A stretch of DNA of 64,000 nt from the NCBI GenBank assembly GCA_949126835.1, contig CASBPS010000116.1, positions 1,054,001-1,118,000 of the forward strand, written 5' to 3'. Positions within the stretch are counted from its first letter, which is position 1. Every line of letters begins with the position of its first letter. The notes beneath the pieces were generated by a model. That model saw only the letters and a program-made list of their open reading frames with translations, was not told where the DNA came from and did no database searches. The DNA comes from Anisus vortex. Lineage: Eukaryota > Mollusca > Gastropoda > Planorbidae. The position numbers and the translations under genes are program-made. Positions 47,727-59,851 of the stretch are shown piece by piece.

Positions 47727-49996
47727 CAGTGCCCTCGCATGGGGGAGGGCAGAGGGGGCCTATGCCAGGGGGCGGCACTTCTAGGGGGGGGGGGCGGCAC
47801 ATTTAGCGCAAGTTCATACCAAAAATTTTAGGAGAGTTGAAGGGGAAATAACATTTTAAACACAAATTGTAAACAAAAGGAATAATGAATAAATATAGAT
47901 TAGTAGAAGTTGACTTCTTATTTAATAACACTCAAACTGTTTTATACACATGTTTAACTTTTTAATAGGCTCACAAAGGTTTCATAAAAGATTGGCTCAC
48001 GTAGAATATTCTTGTTAAAAAATTGCATTTTAAAATGTCGTTAATCATAATAATTAACTAAGCGCCCCTGCAACAGTAGGGATCGCTGAAGGGCCAGTGG
48101 GCGGTACGAACGTAGCCTTCTTGAAATAGATTCAACACCATTGATTTGTTAATTACCAAAATTAAGATCTCCTTCACTTATCAGAAGGGGAATCTTGAGC
48201 TTTGACAAAAGCGTTATCGACTTATGTCTACTGTGTAATTGTTACGTAAAAGTAATATAAATCATTTTCTGTACTTGATCTTTTGCAATATTTAGACTGT
48301 ATCTGAGAAATGCAGATAAGGGCGGTGATTAGATTTTTAGAAGAGGAAGTAGAGGCTAGGGTGAGTATAAATTAAATATCTGGCTCATCTCGTTAGAAAA
48401 CGAAGTTCAGTGCTTTTGTTCATTATCAAAGTTTCATTCAGATTGTTTTGGTTTTAATTTGAATAAACTAGATTTATATAGACTTTGATTTATAAAAACC
48501 AGTTTTGATATCCGACGTATTAAAGAAATATAAGTTGAGCAAAATAACTATGCAGATACGAATTAATGAAATAGCACGTGATGAAGTGAGAGTATATTGT
48601 GTGAGTACATACAAAATGTCCACATTTTTACAACTTGACGGGAGTCCACGCTACATTGCAATCATTAAACGTTCTGTTGATTTTAATATAGAAGGGGATA
48701 TTTTGATAGTTTTGCTAAAGAAAAATAATTATGGACACTAAAAGCAAATTATATTACTTTAACTAGAATACTTTTTAGGGAAAAAATAAATTATTCCTTT
48801 GACGATGGTTTGGATTCTATCATAGCTTGATGTCGTAATTAAAGAAATCTCTGCCAGATGTATTAGCTGTGTTTGATTCATCGACAACATTAATTTGCTA
48901 AAATTCTCAATTATCGCCTGCACCACTCACTACAATACGTAATACTGCAGATAACAAAACAGAAGCAACGCATTCAATGATAGATTGTTCAGAGAGTTTG
49001 GCAGATTCTTAAAAGAATAATTATGATTACAAATAGTCTGTTACTACCACTTAGTTATGCTAGTCATCTAAAGTTTATATATATTGTAGGGACATTTGCT
49101 TTGATGCAATCGTTTTTGGAAACCAAAGACAATTATTTGTGAGAAAATATCATGCAATTGAAAAATGATATCCCTTATTTAATTGAAGTATATAAGTTTT
49201 TAAAAAATGATTTCAGGGAATTGATCTTAATTAAAAGAAGACAAAGAGTGTTTTTTTTTTTGCATTTATGTCAAAACTTCTATTGTACAAGCACAACTTT
49301 GGACGCAGAAATCTTGAATTGATAAAGAACAACTGACGAAGACATGCTTTCTTCAATACATTGAAACAATTAATGATTACTTCAACAGACGATTTAAAAG
49401 ATAATATTATAAACATTAAAATTCCTGATTCCTGACCTTTGTTTCTAATGGCGAAGTATTAAAATCAGCCCTACCTTTACAACTGCAAGAAGAATAAATA
49501 ACAAATGAAGAATACAAATTAAATGCAGAAATGGGCTATAATCACGGTTTTTTGTTTTCAAAAGGACATCCATCAATTTCTTTAGGTGTATTGGTTTTGG
49601 TAAAAAAAAATTATTCCATTTTCACACCCTATTTATTGGAACGTAGAAGAACTACTAGCAACATACCAGCAATAAGCTTCACTTTAAAATTGTTTTATTT
49701 TCAAAACCTCTTTTGCAGTATATTTTTTTATTATTATTTATTAAACGAAAATTTAAAAAATGTATTAATTTCAGCTCTTTTTATGATATTTCAGCTCTTT
49801 TTAGGATGATAAATGTGCATACAAATCTAGTCGGCCTATACAAATTATATGTTGCAAACTTGACTTGTTAGTTCAATTTCGGATCAGGGGGGGGGGGGGG
49901 GGCGGAACCTATGCACTAAACAAAGGGTTACAGTATGCAAGGGGGCGGCGCTCAAACTTTTGTCCTGGTGCTCCACAAAGGCTTGTGAGGGCCCTG
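47727..49996. mobile_element. hAT-like element with perfect 8-bp target duplication
   Basis: Left end CAGTGCCCTCGCA, right end (minus strand) CAGGGCCCTCACA: 11 of 13 positions match. Flanked by ATTGTGCA at 47719-47726 and 49997-50004. Both ends carry G-runs (47777-47788 and 49888-49905) and GGGGGCGGC words. The interior (48340-49000) resembles the family R segment containing ATACCGGCGAAG (42815-43020), so it either captured or was invaded by R sequence. A 78-codon frame (48505-48741) has no recognisable transposase motif. Confidence 0.75.
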
Positions 49997-50004
49997 ATTG
50001 TGCA

Positions 50005-50807
50005 TAGCTACATGTGCATTAACAATATATTTATATAAAATATAATTTAAGTTTTTTAACATTCATTAGCATTCTTAGAGCCCTAAGTATAAGGCTGTTC
50101 AAAAATTATACGTAAATCAAATTAACAGGTCAACAATTAAATGAAGTAAATAGGTACTAAGGAAGACAAGATAGTAGCTTGAAAGGTGTTTAATAAATTA
50201 TTATTAAATGTAAAAATATTAATTAATTACTTGTCACTTTTTAATTACATTTATGAATAGTAATATAATTTTTAAGATATTTTGTTTAATATTAAAATGT
50301 AAATTGTGATGTAAAAAATATTATTTAAAAGGAATATTAACCTACGACATAAAAATGTCTATTATCTCCCTTGGTAACATTTTGAAGTTGCTCCACATGT
50401 TTTAAATAATTTATATTTAGATAGCTGGAAATGTGAAATGGCTTTATTTTTTTATGTAAATTAGTATTTATGCCATAAACTAAGTCTATGTATTCCTTTT
50501 ACCTGATACATACAATTTAATTTGCTTGTTTGTCTACAAAAGTCTATTTAGTACCTGTAATATAATATATACAATTTAATATGTTTGTCTGCAAAAGTCT
50601 ATTTAGTCACTCTTATTTAATATAAACAATTTAATATGTTTTTTTGTCTGCAAAATTGTATGTAGTCCTAAATATCTAATAATAATGTATACAATTTAAT
50701 ATGTTTGTTTGTATACAAAAGTGTATGTAGTGCTTGTTATCTAATATATATAATTTAATATGTTTATTTTGTATACACAATTCTATGTAGTCCTTGTTAT
50801 CTAATAT
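50005..50807 (-). repeat. Family R core, reversed copy
   Basis: Reverse-complement anchors GATAGTAGCTTGAAAGGTG, TATTATCTCCCTTGGTAAC and TAGCTGGAAATGTGAAATGG. 50520-50800 is a set of about five loose 60-bp repeats built on ACAATTTAATATGTTTGT..GTCTATTTAGT. Confidence 0.65.
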
Positions 50808-51115
50808 ATACTTCTTCTTCTTCTTCTTCTTCGTTCTCAAAAGTTATAATAGGGAGGATTCAGAGAACAATTCTTATAGTTGTAATGAACTGCGCTGTGG
50901 AGGATTCAGAGAACAATTCTTATAGTTGTAATGAACTGCGCTGTGGAGGATTCAGACAACAATTCTTATAGTTGTAATGAACTTCGCTGTGGCTGTCAGT
51001 GGCTCTAGTTCACCGTACAGTCTGTCATTGAAGGTAACCTCCTGGGGCCAAATGGATGAACGGGTAGAATGGTAGAGAGGGCAGGTATGAATGACTTGTT
51101 CTGCATTATCTAATT
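50808..51115 (-). pseudogene. LINE C-terminus with triplicated 3' end
   Basis: Minus strand reads DNAEQVIHTCPLYHSTRSSI, WPQEVTFNDRLYGELEPLTA and TAKFITTIRIVV: the same protein end as at 21186-21311 and better preserved. The tail is a (GAA)n run at 50811-50832. Confidence 0.65.
50855..50992. repeat. 46-bp tandem repeat, three copies
   Basis: Each begins AGGATTCAGAGAACAATTC (third copy GACAAC) and ends CTGTGG. It covers the end of the LINE ORF and part of its 3' UTR. The related element at 21100-21150 has a single copy. Confidence 0.93.
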
Positions 51116-51801
51116 TATACAATTCAATATGTCTGTGTGTCTGCAAAAGTCTATGTATTCTTTGTTTTTTAATACATAGTTTACAATTCAGTTAGTTTTG
51201 TTGAAAGGTCGAAAAATAAGAAAAACGGAAAAATTATACAATTGTGCAACAAACCTTCATTGGTTCTAGCTTAGTTAACAATGTTTGCAATTCCATTGCA
51301 ACGCTGTTTACATTTAGGCTTCTGACTTGATTCTAGAATATACTAATTTTTGTAGATGCTTAATTCTCACTGTGGGTACGTTTTTAACTTTCTCTATCAT
51401 TCTAATTGTTGCCTCCAACTGTACACGTAAACTTTGTTTTTTAATATTGGGTTTACTAAAGTTTATTTTATTTTAAGAAAAACTATAGAACGTCAAACCA
51501 TTGTGAAACCACGTCTACATAGAGGTATATAAAAGGATTTTGAAACAAAAAATATCACACAGACCGAAACATTATATTTGAATAAGATAATTTTTTTTTA
51601 TAACTTTACATCTCTGCACACTTTTTGTTTTAAATCTGTGATGCAATTCATTTTGAACATATTGCCTCAGACACTGAGAGATTATGTGCTAGTAGATGTT
51701 TGTCATACACACCAATACATCTGCCACTTTTATTTAGACCAAGAGTGCACAGAGCATGTTAAATGTAATAGCGAGATAAATAATAATTATTTAAAAAAAA
51801 A
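51116..51801. repeat. Family R reversed end and family Q
   Basis: Collinear with 36560-36960. The start of Q includes CCTCAGACACTGAGAGATTA and a LINE-tail stub AGAGCATGTTAAATGTAATA (51737-51790). No coding capacity. Confidence 0.55.
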
Positions 51802-51917
51802 AGTAAAGGCGACTGAGCATTTAGCTGGCATCACATCCCCTAGTTTTCTATGGCCACAGAAACTGGTGAACACTTCTTCACAGGCGAAATGATCAATTTG
51901 ATCCGACAAGTACTTTA
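51802..51917 (+). mobile_element. SINE S1 fragment (3' half)
   Basis: GTAAAGGCGACTGAGC, CCTAGTTTTCTATGGCC, ACAGAAACTGGTGAAC and ATCCGACAAGTACTTTACTT. The head is absent. It abuts an A-rich stretch at 51790. Confidence 0.78.
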
Positions 51918-53195
51918 CTTTAAAATCAAGTTGCGTTATCCTTTAATAATATTACTAAAATGAATGTTTGTGTTATTGATTACTTGTTTTAGACTAGTGA
52001 AACGTTTAGTATTTGCACACGTTTTCTTTTGATCTCTAGCGAATTAAGTAGAATCTTTGTAAAATCTTGTTACGTCTGTAATATATAAGATAATAGGACT
52101 ATTATACTTTTCATTTACTGACTGATTGAAATAATAAATAATGACAGATATAAACAAAATGTATATTAATCCACATAGGGTTATCTATCAGTAATAAATT
52201 TAGTTGTTGCTTATTTTGATAAATAATAACCGTTTAAAACGATATTTCCAATGCACACGCCTTTATTGTTCCATTAAAATATTGGATAATCAACTAATTT
52301 TTTTTATATTACGTTTCTGCTTTTAAATGGCAGGCCAGGTCAATCACCTTTTGAAATACACCAATACCATCAATATATGTCAATATGTTTAAGAGATCGA
52401 TACCGAATTCAGCATCTAACCTTCGATAAGCTGCTTCAACATAATTATTGGTACGATTACCGAACGATCAAACCCATTGTTGGCTGGGGCGCAATGACCA
52501 CTCCTCATTGACCATTCCAGTTCAAAAAATATTTTTTTATTAATATTTTTACTCCCCACCGTGTATATAAAAACATCCAATGTTATCATTCATTTACTGA
52601 CCATCTTGTCTAAAATGTTCCCTGAGTTTGATGATTTCCAACGATTTTACAACAGTCAAGTTATTTGAACGGTGTGGAAACGGAATTACTATTCATGAAT
52701 TCGTACATGTGTAGGTATTGACTTATATTGAAAACGTAGCACGCATAATCTTTGCATATAACGTTCAAAGTGGGGATAAAAAAAAACACAACTTCCCTAC
52801 CAAGACGACTAATGTATGAATAGATAGATAAACATTTATGCATTAAAATACATTGTTTTAATCTGTTATTTTTTACTATTTGCATCAGCCTATCTTAAAA
52901 AATTAATAGTCCTACATATGCATTAAAATACATTGTTTTTAAACATTTGTGATGACTATTTGTTTGATTTATTATACACAAAATATTAATATTGTTTTTC
53001 TAAAATGAAGTTATTACATTACATTTATTAAATGATGTGATTGATATGCTTTTATTCCATCGCGCCGCCCAAAACGCCAAAAAATCCTGCTTTGTGATAT
53101 TACAATACGCGCATCAACACAACGTTAATCGGATGAAAAATTAAACCTATAACTTCAATTTTCTTACTTGGACGATGCTAAGAAGAGAGAGCAAT
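51918..53195. other. AT-rich DNA, family Q residue then unassigned
   Basis: 51990-52080 is family Q (GATCTCTAGCGAATTAAG, AGAATCTTTGTAAAATC). 52110-53195 shows no repeat partner in this window and no convincing coding signal. It is the longest stretch I cannot assign. Confidence 0.5.
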
Positions 53196-53455
53196 AAGAT
53201 AAAGATTTGTTTGAATGGACTCGTCCAATAGAAGTTTAAGATTTGTTTAAATAGACTCGTTTAATAAAAGATAAAGATGCGTTTAATTGGACTCGTCTAA
53301 TAGAAGTTAAAGATTTGTTTAAATAGACTCGTCCAATAAAAGATCAAGATTTGTTTAAATGGGCTCGTCCAATAAATGATAATGATTGGTTTGAATGGAC
53401 TCGTCCAATTAAAGATAATGATTTGTTTGAATGGACTCGTCCAAAAAAAGTTCAG
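53196..53455. repeat. 36-bp minisatellite, about 7 copies
   Basis: Unit AGATTTGTTTGAATGGACTC followed by GTCCAATAAAAGATAA, with point changes. Because 36 is a multiple of three, the minus strand stays open and reads WTSPFKQIIIFN-like repeats. I regard this as a by-product. Confidence 0.9.
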
Positions 53456-53687
53456 AATCTGAAATGTTTTTGTTTCTCTGTTGTTTTTTTTCTTTATCTT
53501 CTTTACTTGAACCTGGTTTGATCTTAACGAAAAAATGTGACTAAAGTTTATACACGGGAGTGGGTATTTCACACAAAGGTCCTTTATCAAGTTGTAGCAA
53601 CCAACATGGGGCGTAAACTAAATAGGTTTTATTCTAAAAAAGGAAGCATTCTGATGTATCCCATGATGTAGAAGATATAGATCGCCG
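53456..53687. repeat. Family U, second copy
   Basis: Same order of words as 22830-23040 (GTATTTCACAC, AAGTTGTAGCA, GGGGCGTAAA, TAGAAGATATAGATCGCC). In both places an S1 SINE in minus orientation follows. Confidence 0.65.
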
Positions 53688-53827
53688 CCTTTACTTTACC
53701 CCAACTAAGGTCACAGCTGGGTAGACTCAGGGACAGCCTCCAGGCCCGGGGAAATAGCCTAGCCTGCACCAGGATTCGAACCCAGGAACTTCGATACGCA
53801 AGCCGAACGCGCTGTCACACGGTCACA
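53688..53827 (-). mobile_element. SINE S1, 5' half with tRNA head
   Basis: Minus strand: GGGGGCACTGTGACCGTG, B box GGGTTCGAATCC (53772-53783), GGTGCAGGCTAGG, then the first part of the body up to GTAAAGGCGGC. The 3' half is missing. Confidence 0.82.
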
Positions 53828-54640
53828 GTGCCCCCTCAGATAGACACAAGGACAAAAATAATTTTCTTGTTTTATATTTTAGAACAACTGCATATACATA
53901 TTCTTTCTTACCATGACATCCAAGCATGGAATGGGTTACCTTAACTAACTAGGAAAAACTAGTAACTTAACATAATTTAAAAGACTAAATCAAAATACAA
54001 GACTAGACTCAAACCACGGATAATAATAATAAAAATAATGGTTATTTTAGTTATTTATATAGCGCTTCCAACCATTCTATTTTAGCATGCTCAGTGAGCT
54101 CTAGAAGATTATATACGTCCTCTGCGGCTAAAGACGGCAAGGATCGGTCGGCGTCAGGGATAGAACCCTCGACGCGTCGGTTGGTTTTTGCTTGATAGTC
54201 CTGTGAACTAACCGCAGGACCAGTCGGATAAGCGTTGACCAAAATGATCTTCTGTATAGAAAGAGTGTAACATATAAGATAAGAACAAACAATGAGTTAG
54301 TGTAGTGTCAAGATTGTGTTTCTTGAAAACTTTCATAAACAATTTGACAATGTCATTAAAAGAATTGACAACTGTACACCTATTCCATTTGCCATCAAAC
54401 ACCTAATTTACATAGTTCATCAACACACAGTCAACCACAGTATAATGCGTTCTGTTGAATAATAAAAGATATAATAACAATAATAATAAAAAAATGTATA
54501 GCGCTGTCAACAAACATTAGGTATTATTTTAATTTCTTTAAACCAAACTCCACGTGATCAAACCCGATATATAATTAATTAAACAAATGAATACTAGATG
54601 TAGTAAAAAAAAATCGGATCAAGAGAGATAATTGTTCAAT
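53828..54640 (+). repeat. Family R LINE-like relic and tail with nested SINE
   Basis: 53905-53960 reads as a decayed FFLT..SKHGMGYL (a shifted WNGLP ending). Then AAGACTAAATCAAAATACAA, S2 SINE, GTATAGAAAGAGTG, CTGTACACCTATTCCATTTG and ATCAAGAGAGATAATTG. Collinear with 16670-16854 and 2113-2600. Confidence 0.72.
54024..54225 (-). mobile_element. SINE S2, second copy with target duplication
   Basis: Flanked by GGATAA at 54018-54023 and 54226-54231. Minus strand has A box TGGTCCTGCGG, B box GGTTCTATCCC, and the tail GAGCATGCTAAAATAGAATG..GCGCTATATAA. The homologous site at 16770 lacks it and that at 2142 keeps only its head. Confidence 0.85.
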
Positions 54641-55386
54641 TTGAAGTCGTATGACAATTTTTGTTTGTTCATGTTTTCTATACAATTGGCAAATGTGTGA
54701 CAAAATGGTAACAACCTAAATAAGCACTCATACAAATTAAAAAAAAAAAAATAAAAAAAAAAAAAAAAGTTTTATAAATTATGAATGTATTGTTTTAAAC
54801 ACCTTTCTAGCTACTAGATTGTTTTCATTAGTATCCGATTAGCGCTTTTAATTTTGTATATTCACATGTAATTGAAGCTATTTTTGAACAACCTTAATAT
54901 TTAGGCTAAATGACAATGGAAAATATATGTAGAGGGCTTTATTTCCACTGTCCACACCTATACGACCAACCAACCTCTTACAGTATATGTTTGATTAACG
55001 CATCCTATTCCTCCTTTAATAGTCTTTGTTGGTTCATTTTGCAATCATTTTATTTTTTCTTGCAGTTGTAGTCTATCCACACAACTACAACTCAGAACAC
55101 TACAGCGAAATCTTACAATCAACAGACGAAACAATAAACGTGCACAAACACATTTCACATACAATATTTGGTAGTTCTGTCATCGTCAACACTTTCATTT
55201 TACAAAAAAATATATACATCGTATCAGTTACAGAACCACCACAAATACCGTAAAGAAAAATAAACCAATACATTCAGAAGTTTCATTTTCAAATCAACCG
55301 TACACAAAATACAGAACTACATACTTATATGCAAGATAGAAGGCGGCATAGACCAACAAGACTTTACATCCAAAACTTAAGCAATT
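54641..55386 (+). repeat. Family R core fragment, then unassigned
   Basis: 54780-54920 carries AACACCTTTCTAGCTACTAG, TTGTTTTCATTAGTATCCG and TTTTGAACAACCTTAATATT. 55026-55253 is an open frame of 75 codons with a hydrophobic start and no similarity that I recognise. Confidence 0.5.
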
Positions 55387-55470
55387 AGTGGTTCCCAACC
55401 TGTGGGTCGCGATCCATTGGGCGTCAAACCACCATTTCGCGAGGATCGCCTACATTTTACCATCCACAAT
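55387..55470 (+). mobile_element. hAT terminal sequence, one end only
   Basis: AGTGGTTCCCAACCTGTGGG and TCGCGATCCATTGGG, followed by TTTCGCGAGGATCGCC. This is the style of many hAT (Charlie/ZBED5-like) termini. I did not find the partner end, so the element size is unknown. Confidence 0.5.
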
Positions 55471-56116
55471 TTTAATAAACATATATCAATAATCTTAAGA
55501 ATCGAGACATTGTTTATATATTCGTCTTCAAGCGGGTCCGTCCTCTTGCAGATTCATCCAAATACGAGTACCCGGTGTAATGACATCGTCGCGCCAACCC
55601 CACCACATACTCCTCGTACAAATGCATGTGTATGTAAAAGGGTTTGTATAATATACTTATGCATACCAGTTACACATGTGTAGAGAGTTGTTGTGTTAAA
55701 AACATCTTCTCTGTTAAAAGCTGCTTCTGTGTTGAAAGCAGCAGTATTGGCAGTAAAACGACACTTCGTGAATATTATATTGGAATTTAGTTTAGATACT
55801 GTTCGGTCTGGATTTATAAATTCGGTATTGAATGAGTCATCAACAGTCATCGGGACTCTGAGTAGGATTGATCGGCAAACATTAGCAACAAAGACGTTGT
55901 TTGTAACAAGCACTACAAGAAGTATTTAAACGCGTCATACGTTGTGTCAATTCTGTACAGGCGAGCACTTTAAACTGTTGACTGTTTTTTCAACTGTACA
56001 AAGAGTTGGAAACACCGAACAAACGTATTTCTGAGCCTCGTGATGAGATCAAAACTTTTTTTAAATCAGAAAGCAAAACCGCATATTGTTTTTTAGATGA
56101 ATCACTATTCTTTAAA
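55471..56116. other. Unassigned; possible hAT interior
   Basis: 55693-55929 is open for 78 codons (MLKTSSLLKAASVLKAAV..) and ends at a stop. It has no motif I can name. It could be a relic of the hAT element that starts at 55387. Confidence 0.3.
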
Positions 56117-56200
56117 AGTAAAGGCGGTCTGGCATTGTGCTGGCCACACAATCCCCTAATATGCAGTGGCGACAGAAACTATTAATCTTCTCTCACAGTG
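56117..56200 (+). mobile_element. SINE S1 short fragment
   Basis: AGTAAAGGCGGTCTGGC, GGCCACACAATCCCCTAATA and GACAGAAAC; body only. Confidence 0.7.
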
Positions 56201-56300
56201 ATTTTACAGATCAGTCACACGCACACGTAGCTTAGCCTACAAAACATCCAACACTTAATACACAGTAAAACAAAAAAAATAAATCTAAACAGCTCTCATT

Positions 56301-56301
<1 letters not shown>

Positions 56302-56335
<34 letters not shown>
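56302..56335. repeat. (AC)n microsatellite
   Basis: About 17 AC dinucleotides. Confidence 0.97.
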
Positions 56336-56337
<2 letters not shown>

Positions 56338-56589
56338 TACTATTTGCCAGAACTAAGTGGATGAAACACTAAGGCATCATGGATTTCAGTAATACATTTA
56401 TAAACCTACAGGACAGAAACATTACACACTCATCAAAATCTCCAGACACACAAACAAAAACACATACTTAATTACAATAACATAATACAACAAACAATCT
56501 GGACCAACTATCTGCATCCTTTTCCAATCATTTGCATTGTCTAAACGCTGCTTCACCAGCTCATGATCAGTTTGGTCCAAATTTAACTT

Positions 56590-56775
56590 TCGTTTTTACT
56601 TTTATGTTGTCTAAATAGCAATTTCCGCTGTCAGTCTCTCCATCGTCCAACTTCTACAGTGCCTTGGAGGATTGTTTTTAGCAAGTTCTTGGGCCGAAAT
56701 ATATGGCTGACCCATGTCAGCTTGCGCTGCTTGATTGTTGCCATAATGGTTTCTTGATGGCCCTCAACTGAAGAT
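56590..56775 (-). pseudogene. LINE reverse transcriptase C-terminal scrap
   Basis: Minus strand reads ETIMATIKQRKLTWVSHIFR, PKNLLKTILQGTVEVGRWRD then a stop and QRKL. This is the KRKL.W.GH..R...L...ILQG..EG.R.RGRQRK block found at the end of RTE- and jockey-type LINE proteins. About 60 codons. Confidence 0.65.
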
Positions 56776-57859
56776 TTTCAATCCTAGATATACTCATCAG
56801 TCCTATGTTATAGGTAGGAGATTGATATGATTTTTTCTCATGCATTTATTTTAATTTCGTTAACGGCTTTTGACCTAGCTTTTCATCAGCATTGGTATTA
56901 TTCTAGTAGGAAATGAACACTGTGGGTATCTAATGGACTCGTGAACTTCTGTATTTATCAACCTCATTGCTTGTAAATTAAGAAGGCACCTGTTCATACA
57001 GTCGATAGATGGATTAATACGTGGAGGGTCACCCCGAGAGTGCATACGGAACCACGAGGATCCTCGAGTTCGTCTTAACAATGATGGGGTAGAAGGATGG
57101 GCACACCAAACTCTTTCGAAACAGAACTAGGCACAGAAGTAAACACAAACCGAGGTTTGAATGGATTTGTTTACAGCATCGTGTATTTTTTTTTAGTAAT
57201 CTTTGGAGCAATAAAGACTAAAGTAAACGCAAATGAAATAATTAGTGGACATTTAGCTACATGAGAATAGAACTACAAGATACAACATTAAATTCTAAAA
57301 AATATGAAATGAATAAACAAAAATATTGTCTTTGCAATGACTTAGGGGCCATCATTATATTACATTCTTACGTTGCGGGGAGGGTGAGTTGGGTTATAGA
57401 ATAATGCGTACGGAGTTGTGTGGGTGGGGAATGGGGAGAGGTAGAGCTCAGTTAGAAGACTGGTTGAACAGAATTACTTTCTCAAGGGCAGGCAGAGATA
57501 TGACAAATTATGTGATGGAAAGTAAAACGAGAAATTATGTCGGTTGTTTTTACTTCACTTTGAAAGGTTGCCAAGGGCATTCAAGACTGAATATTTAGAG
57601 ACATGCGCAATAATTAAATATACATGTCGACAGTTTTAATTAAAGACTAAACATTTATATCAGTACTAAAACATGTCTAGATCTATTTGATTTAAATTTC
57701 ATTTCCAAATCTAGTTTAGATTTCTCTTTCGTTCATTTTAATGCATTGATTAATAATATAATTTCTATATAATTTATGTAAACAAATGTCAACTTCAACT
57801 GACCAGATATTACAACAAAATTAAATAATTAAACAAACTATAATTTTAAAAATGTGTGT
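56776..57859. other. Unassigned AT-rich stretch
   Basis: Several open frames of 60-70 codons (56875-57081 minus, 57389-57598 plus) with no recognisable motif and no repeat partner in the window. I see no gene that I can support. Confidence 0.4.
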
Positions 57860-58122
57860 TTTTTAAACATGGTTGGGGGAGGGGCGATAGAGAAGGTCCA
57901 GAAAATTTACAGGGTGCACCTGAAAGTTAAAACTGACGTACAATAAGAACTTTGCATCCTAAAAACATTAGATGTGTGTACTCTAGCATGATAATGTTTT
58001 AACAAGCTTAAATGTGTACAATATTATTATGGGAAGGCTTTAAGATATTATACATGGCTAGCAAACCTAGTTGTAACGAATACAATTTTTGCGAATTTGT
58101 TTTTTTTTTACCTCTTGGGATT
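57860..58122 (+). repeat. Family R core, copy D (first part)
   Basis: ACATGGTTGGGGGAGGGGCG, AGAACTTTGCATCC, AACAAGCTTAAATGTGTAC; breaks in CTCTTGGGATT at 58122. Confidence 0.75.
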
Positions 58123-59354
58123 TGTTACGAAACGCCTTTTCATAATTATTAATAACTGCGAAGATATTTTAAAATGTCTATTGTCGACACTAATTAGCCG
58201 TAAAGAGTTATTAGTTGATCAATGAATACCTCCCTTATTAATTAAAATTAAATATTGAAAAATCCCTTTAAATATGGCGTCTAGTAGCGTCTGTTTTATT
58301 AACGAGTTCGGATATTAATTTGATCGATTACTAAAGTATTTTCTATCAAACGTCAATTGCATCATGCAGAGTTATTGTCTCTTGGAGCGGATACGAATAT
58401 GATAGATCCGATTAAACGCCCAAACTGACTCATTATAAAAAGGCAATGTAATCGATGCCCGTTCTTTTTTCTGCTTTTCGTTGTACATGGACTGAGGAAG
58501 CTATGCTATTATACTCTGATGTTAACTGAATAGGCCTACTACCATGATTTATTCATTCGGATTATTATGTTTATTAATATCATTCTTATGGATTCTATAT
58601 TTCAAACTACTATGTGTGTTTACACTTATTTAATGTGCTTAGCTGATATGCTTGCATAATTTATCTTCTTATTTACTTTGGAATATTAACTTGTCAGCCC
58701 AACAATCACATCTAATTTGGACACCCTTTGTAATATACCCAAATAAATTCGTTGTTTGACTTTTGACGAAGGATTACTTTACTTATTCTCGTTCAATTGT
58801 TTGTGGTGTAGTTTACAACTATTTATACATCAACTAAATGAATCATTTGTTCCAATTTACATCTAACTAAGAGCCTATATCAATTGACACTGTAATGAAT
58901 GGTGAACTCAATGCTATACATAATCGAAGCGCTCAGAAGAATAAACCAGGATTTACCCTTAAGACTCGTTTATAATAAATAAAATGAGTAAATACTAAAC
59001 TCATACAATAATATATATTTGCTGTGCTGAATAATAATCATTGAACTGTTTAATAACACTTATGAAGAATAATAGCAATAATCTTTCGTAATGGGGGCTG
59101 AAGCCAAAAATACATCATACCTATATTAATTCAGGCATCTGCAAGTCATCTGAAAGAACTATAATATTAAAATAACTGGTTGTCATAAATATATTATAAT
59201 ACTGACCAGTATACCTTCATCAAACTAACTTTCGGCATGTACAAGAGTGTAGATGACCACCGTATATAGTCGATACAATACCATAAAACTGGCAATTATG
59301 TAAGGATACCTATCACATCATTAATGGTCAGGTGGTAATGTAATAGATTCAACA
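58123..59354 (+). mobile_element. Probable solo LTR (1.2 kb)
   Basis: Starts TGTTACGAAACG and ends ATTCAACA, inserted into family R copy D at CTCTTGGGATT. Inside are TATAAAAAGG (58435), a plausible promoter box, and AATAAA at 58741. No reading frame. A target duplication is not clear and a few host bases may be missing, so solo-LTR status is a guess; an unrelated insertion is possible. Confidence 0.4.
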
Positions 59355-59851
59355 TTCAACAAACATAATGAATTGTATATATTAAATAAAAAAGGCTACA
59401 TAAACTTAGTTAAAGGTATATACGATAGTTTGTTACACACAAAAAAAGCCATAATAAATTTCAACATACTTATTCTAAATTTAGACATCTAAAGTCAATT
59501 CAAAATCTAATCAAGGGAGATAATAGACCTCTTTTATGTCGGAGGGTTCTATTAATTGTTAATGATTCTTTTTACTACACAATTCGCCTTTAAATTAATA
59601 CATAGATGTTAAAGTTTATATCAGTACTCATATTTAGAAAAAAATCAAAAAATCAAAAATAATAAAAATTATGTTTTTACATTGTAAATGAAATTTTTCA
59701 AACACCCTATTAGCTACTAGGATGTTTTCATTAGTCAGCATTTACTTCTTTAATTCTGTGATTTTATTACATCGATTGTACATTTTTTGAACAGCCTAAT
59801 TATAAAGGCTTAATACTCTAAATAAAAGATTGAGGTGTCTAGAGTCTAGAG
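59355..59851 (+). repeat. Family R core, copy D (second part)
   Basis: TTCAACAAACATAATGAATT, TACATAAACTTAGTTAAAGG, TAATCAAGGGAGATAATAG, TTAGCTACTAGGATG and TTTTTGAACAGCC. Ends at GTCTAGAG, the left target copy of the hAT element. Confidence 0.75.

Noticed and set aside
48505..48741. 78-codon frame inside the hAT-like element
   Set aside because: No transposase motif. Composition is that of the AT-rich background.
53297..53590. 97-codon frame with WTSPFKQIIIFN-like repeats
   Set aside because: It arises because the minisatellite unit is 36 bp, a multiple of three. No start context and no flanking gene structure.
55026..55253. 75-codon frame with hydrophobic N-terminus that could be a small secreted protein
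   Set aside because: No repeat of the pattern, no splice or promoter evidence, and a length expected by chance in 64 kb.
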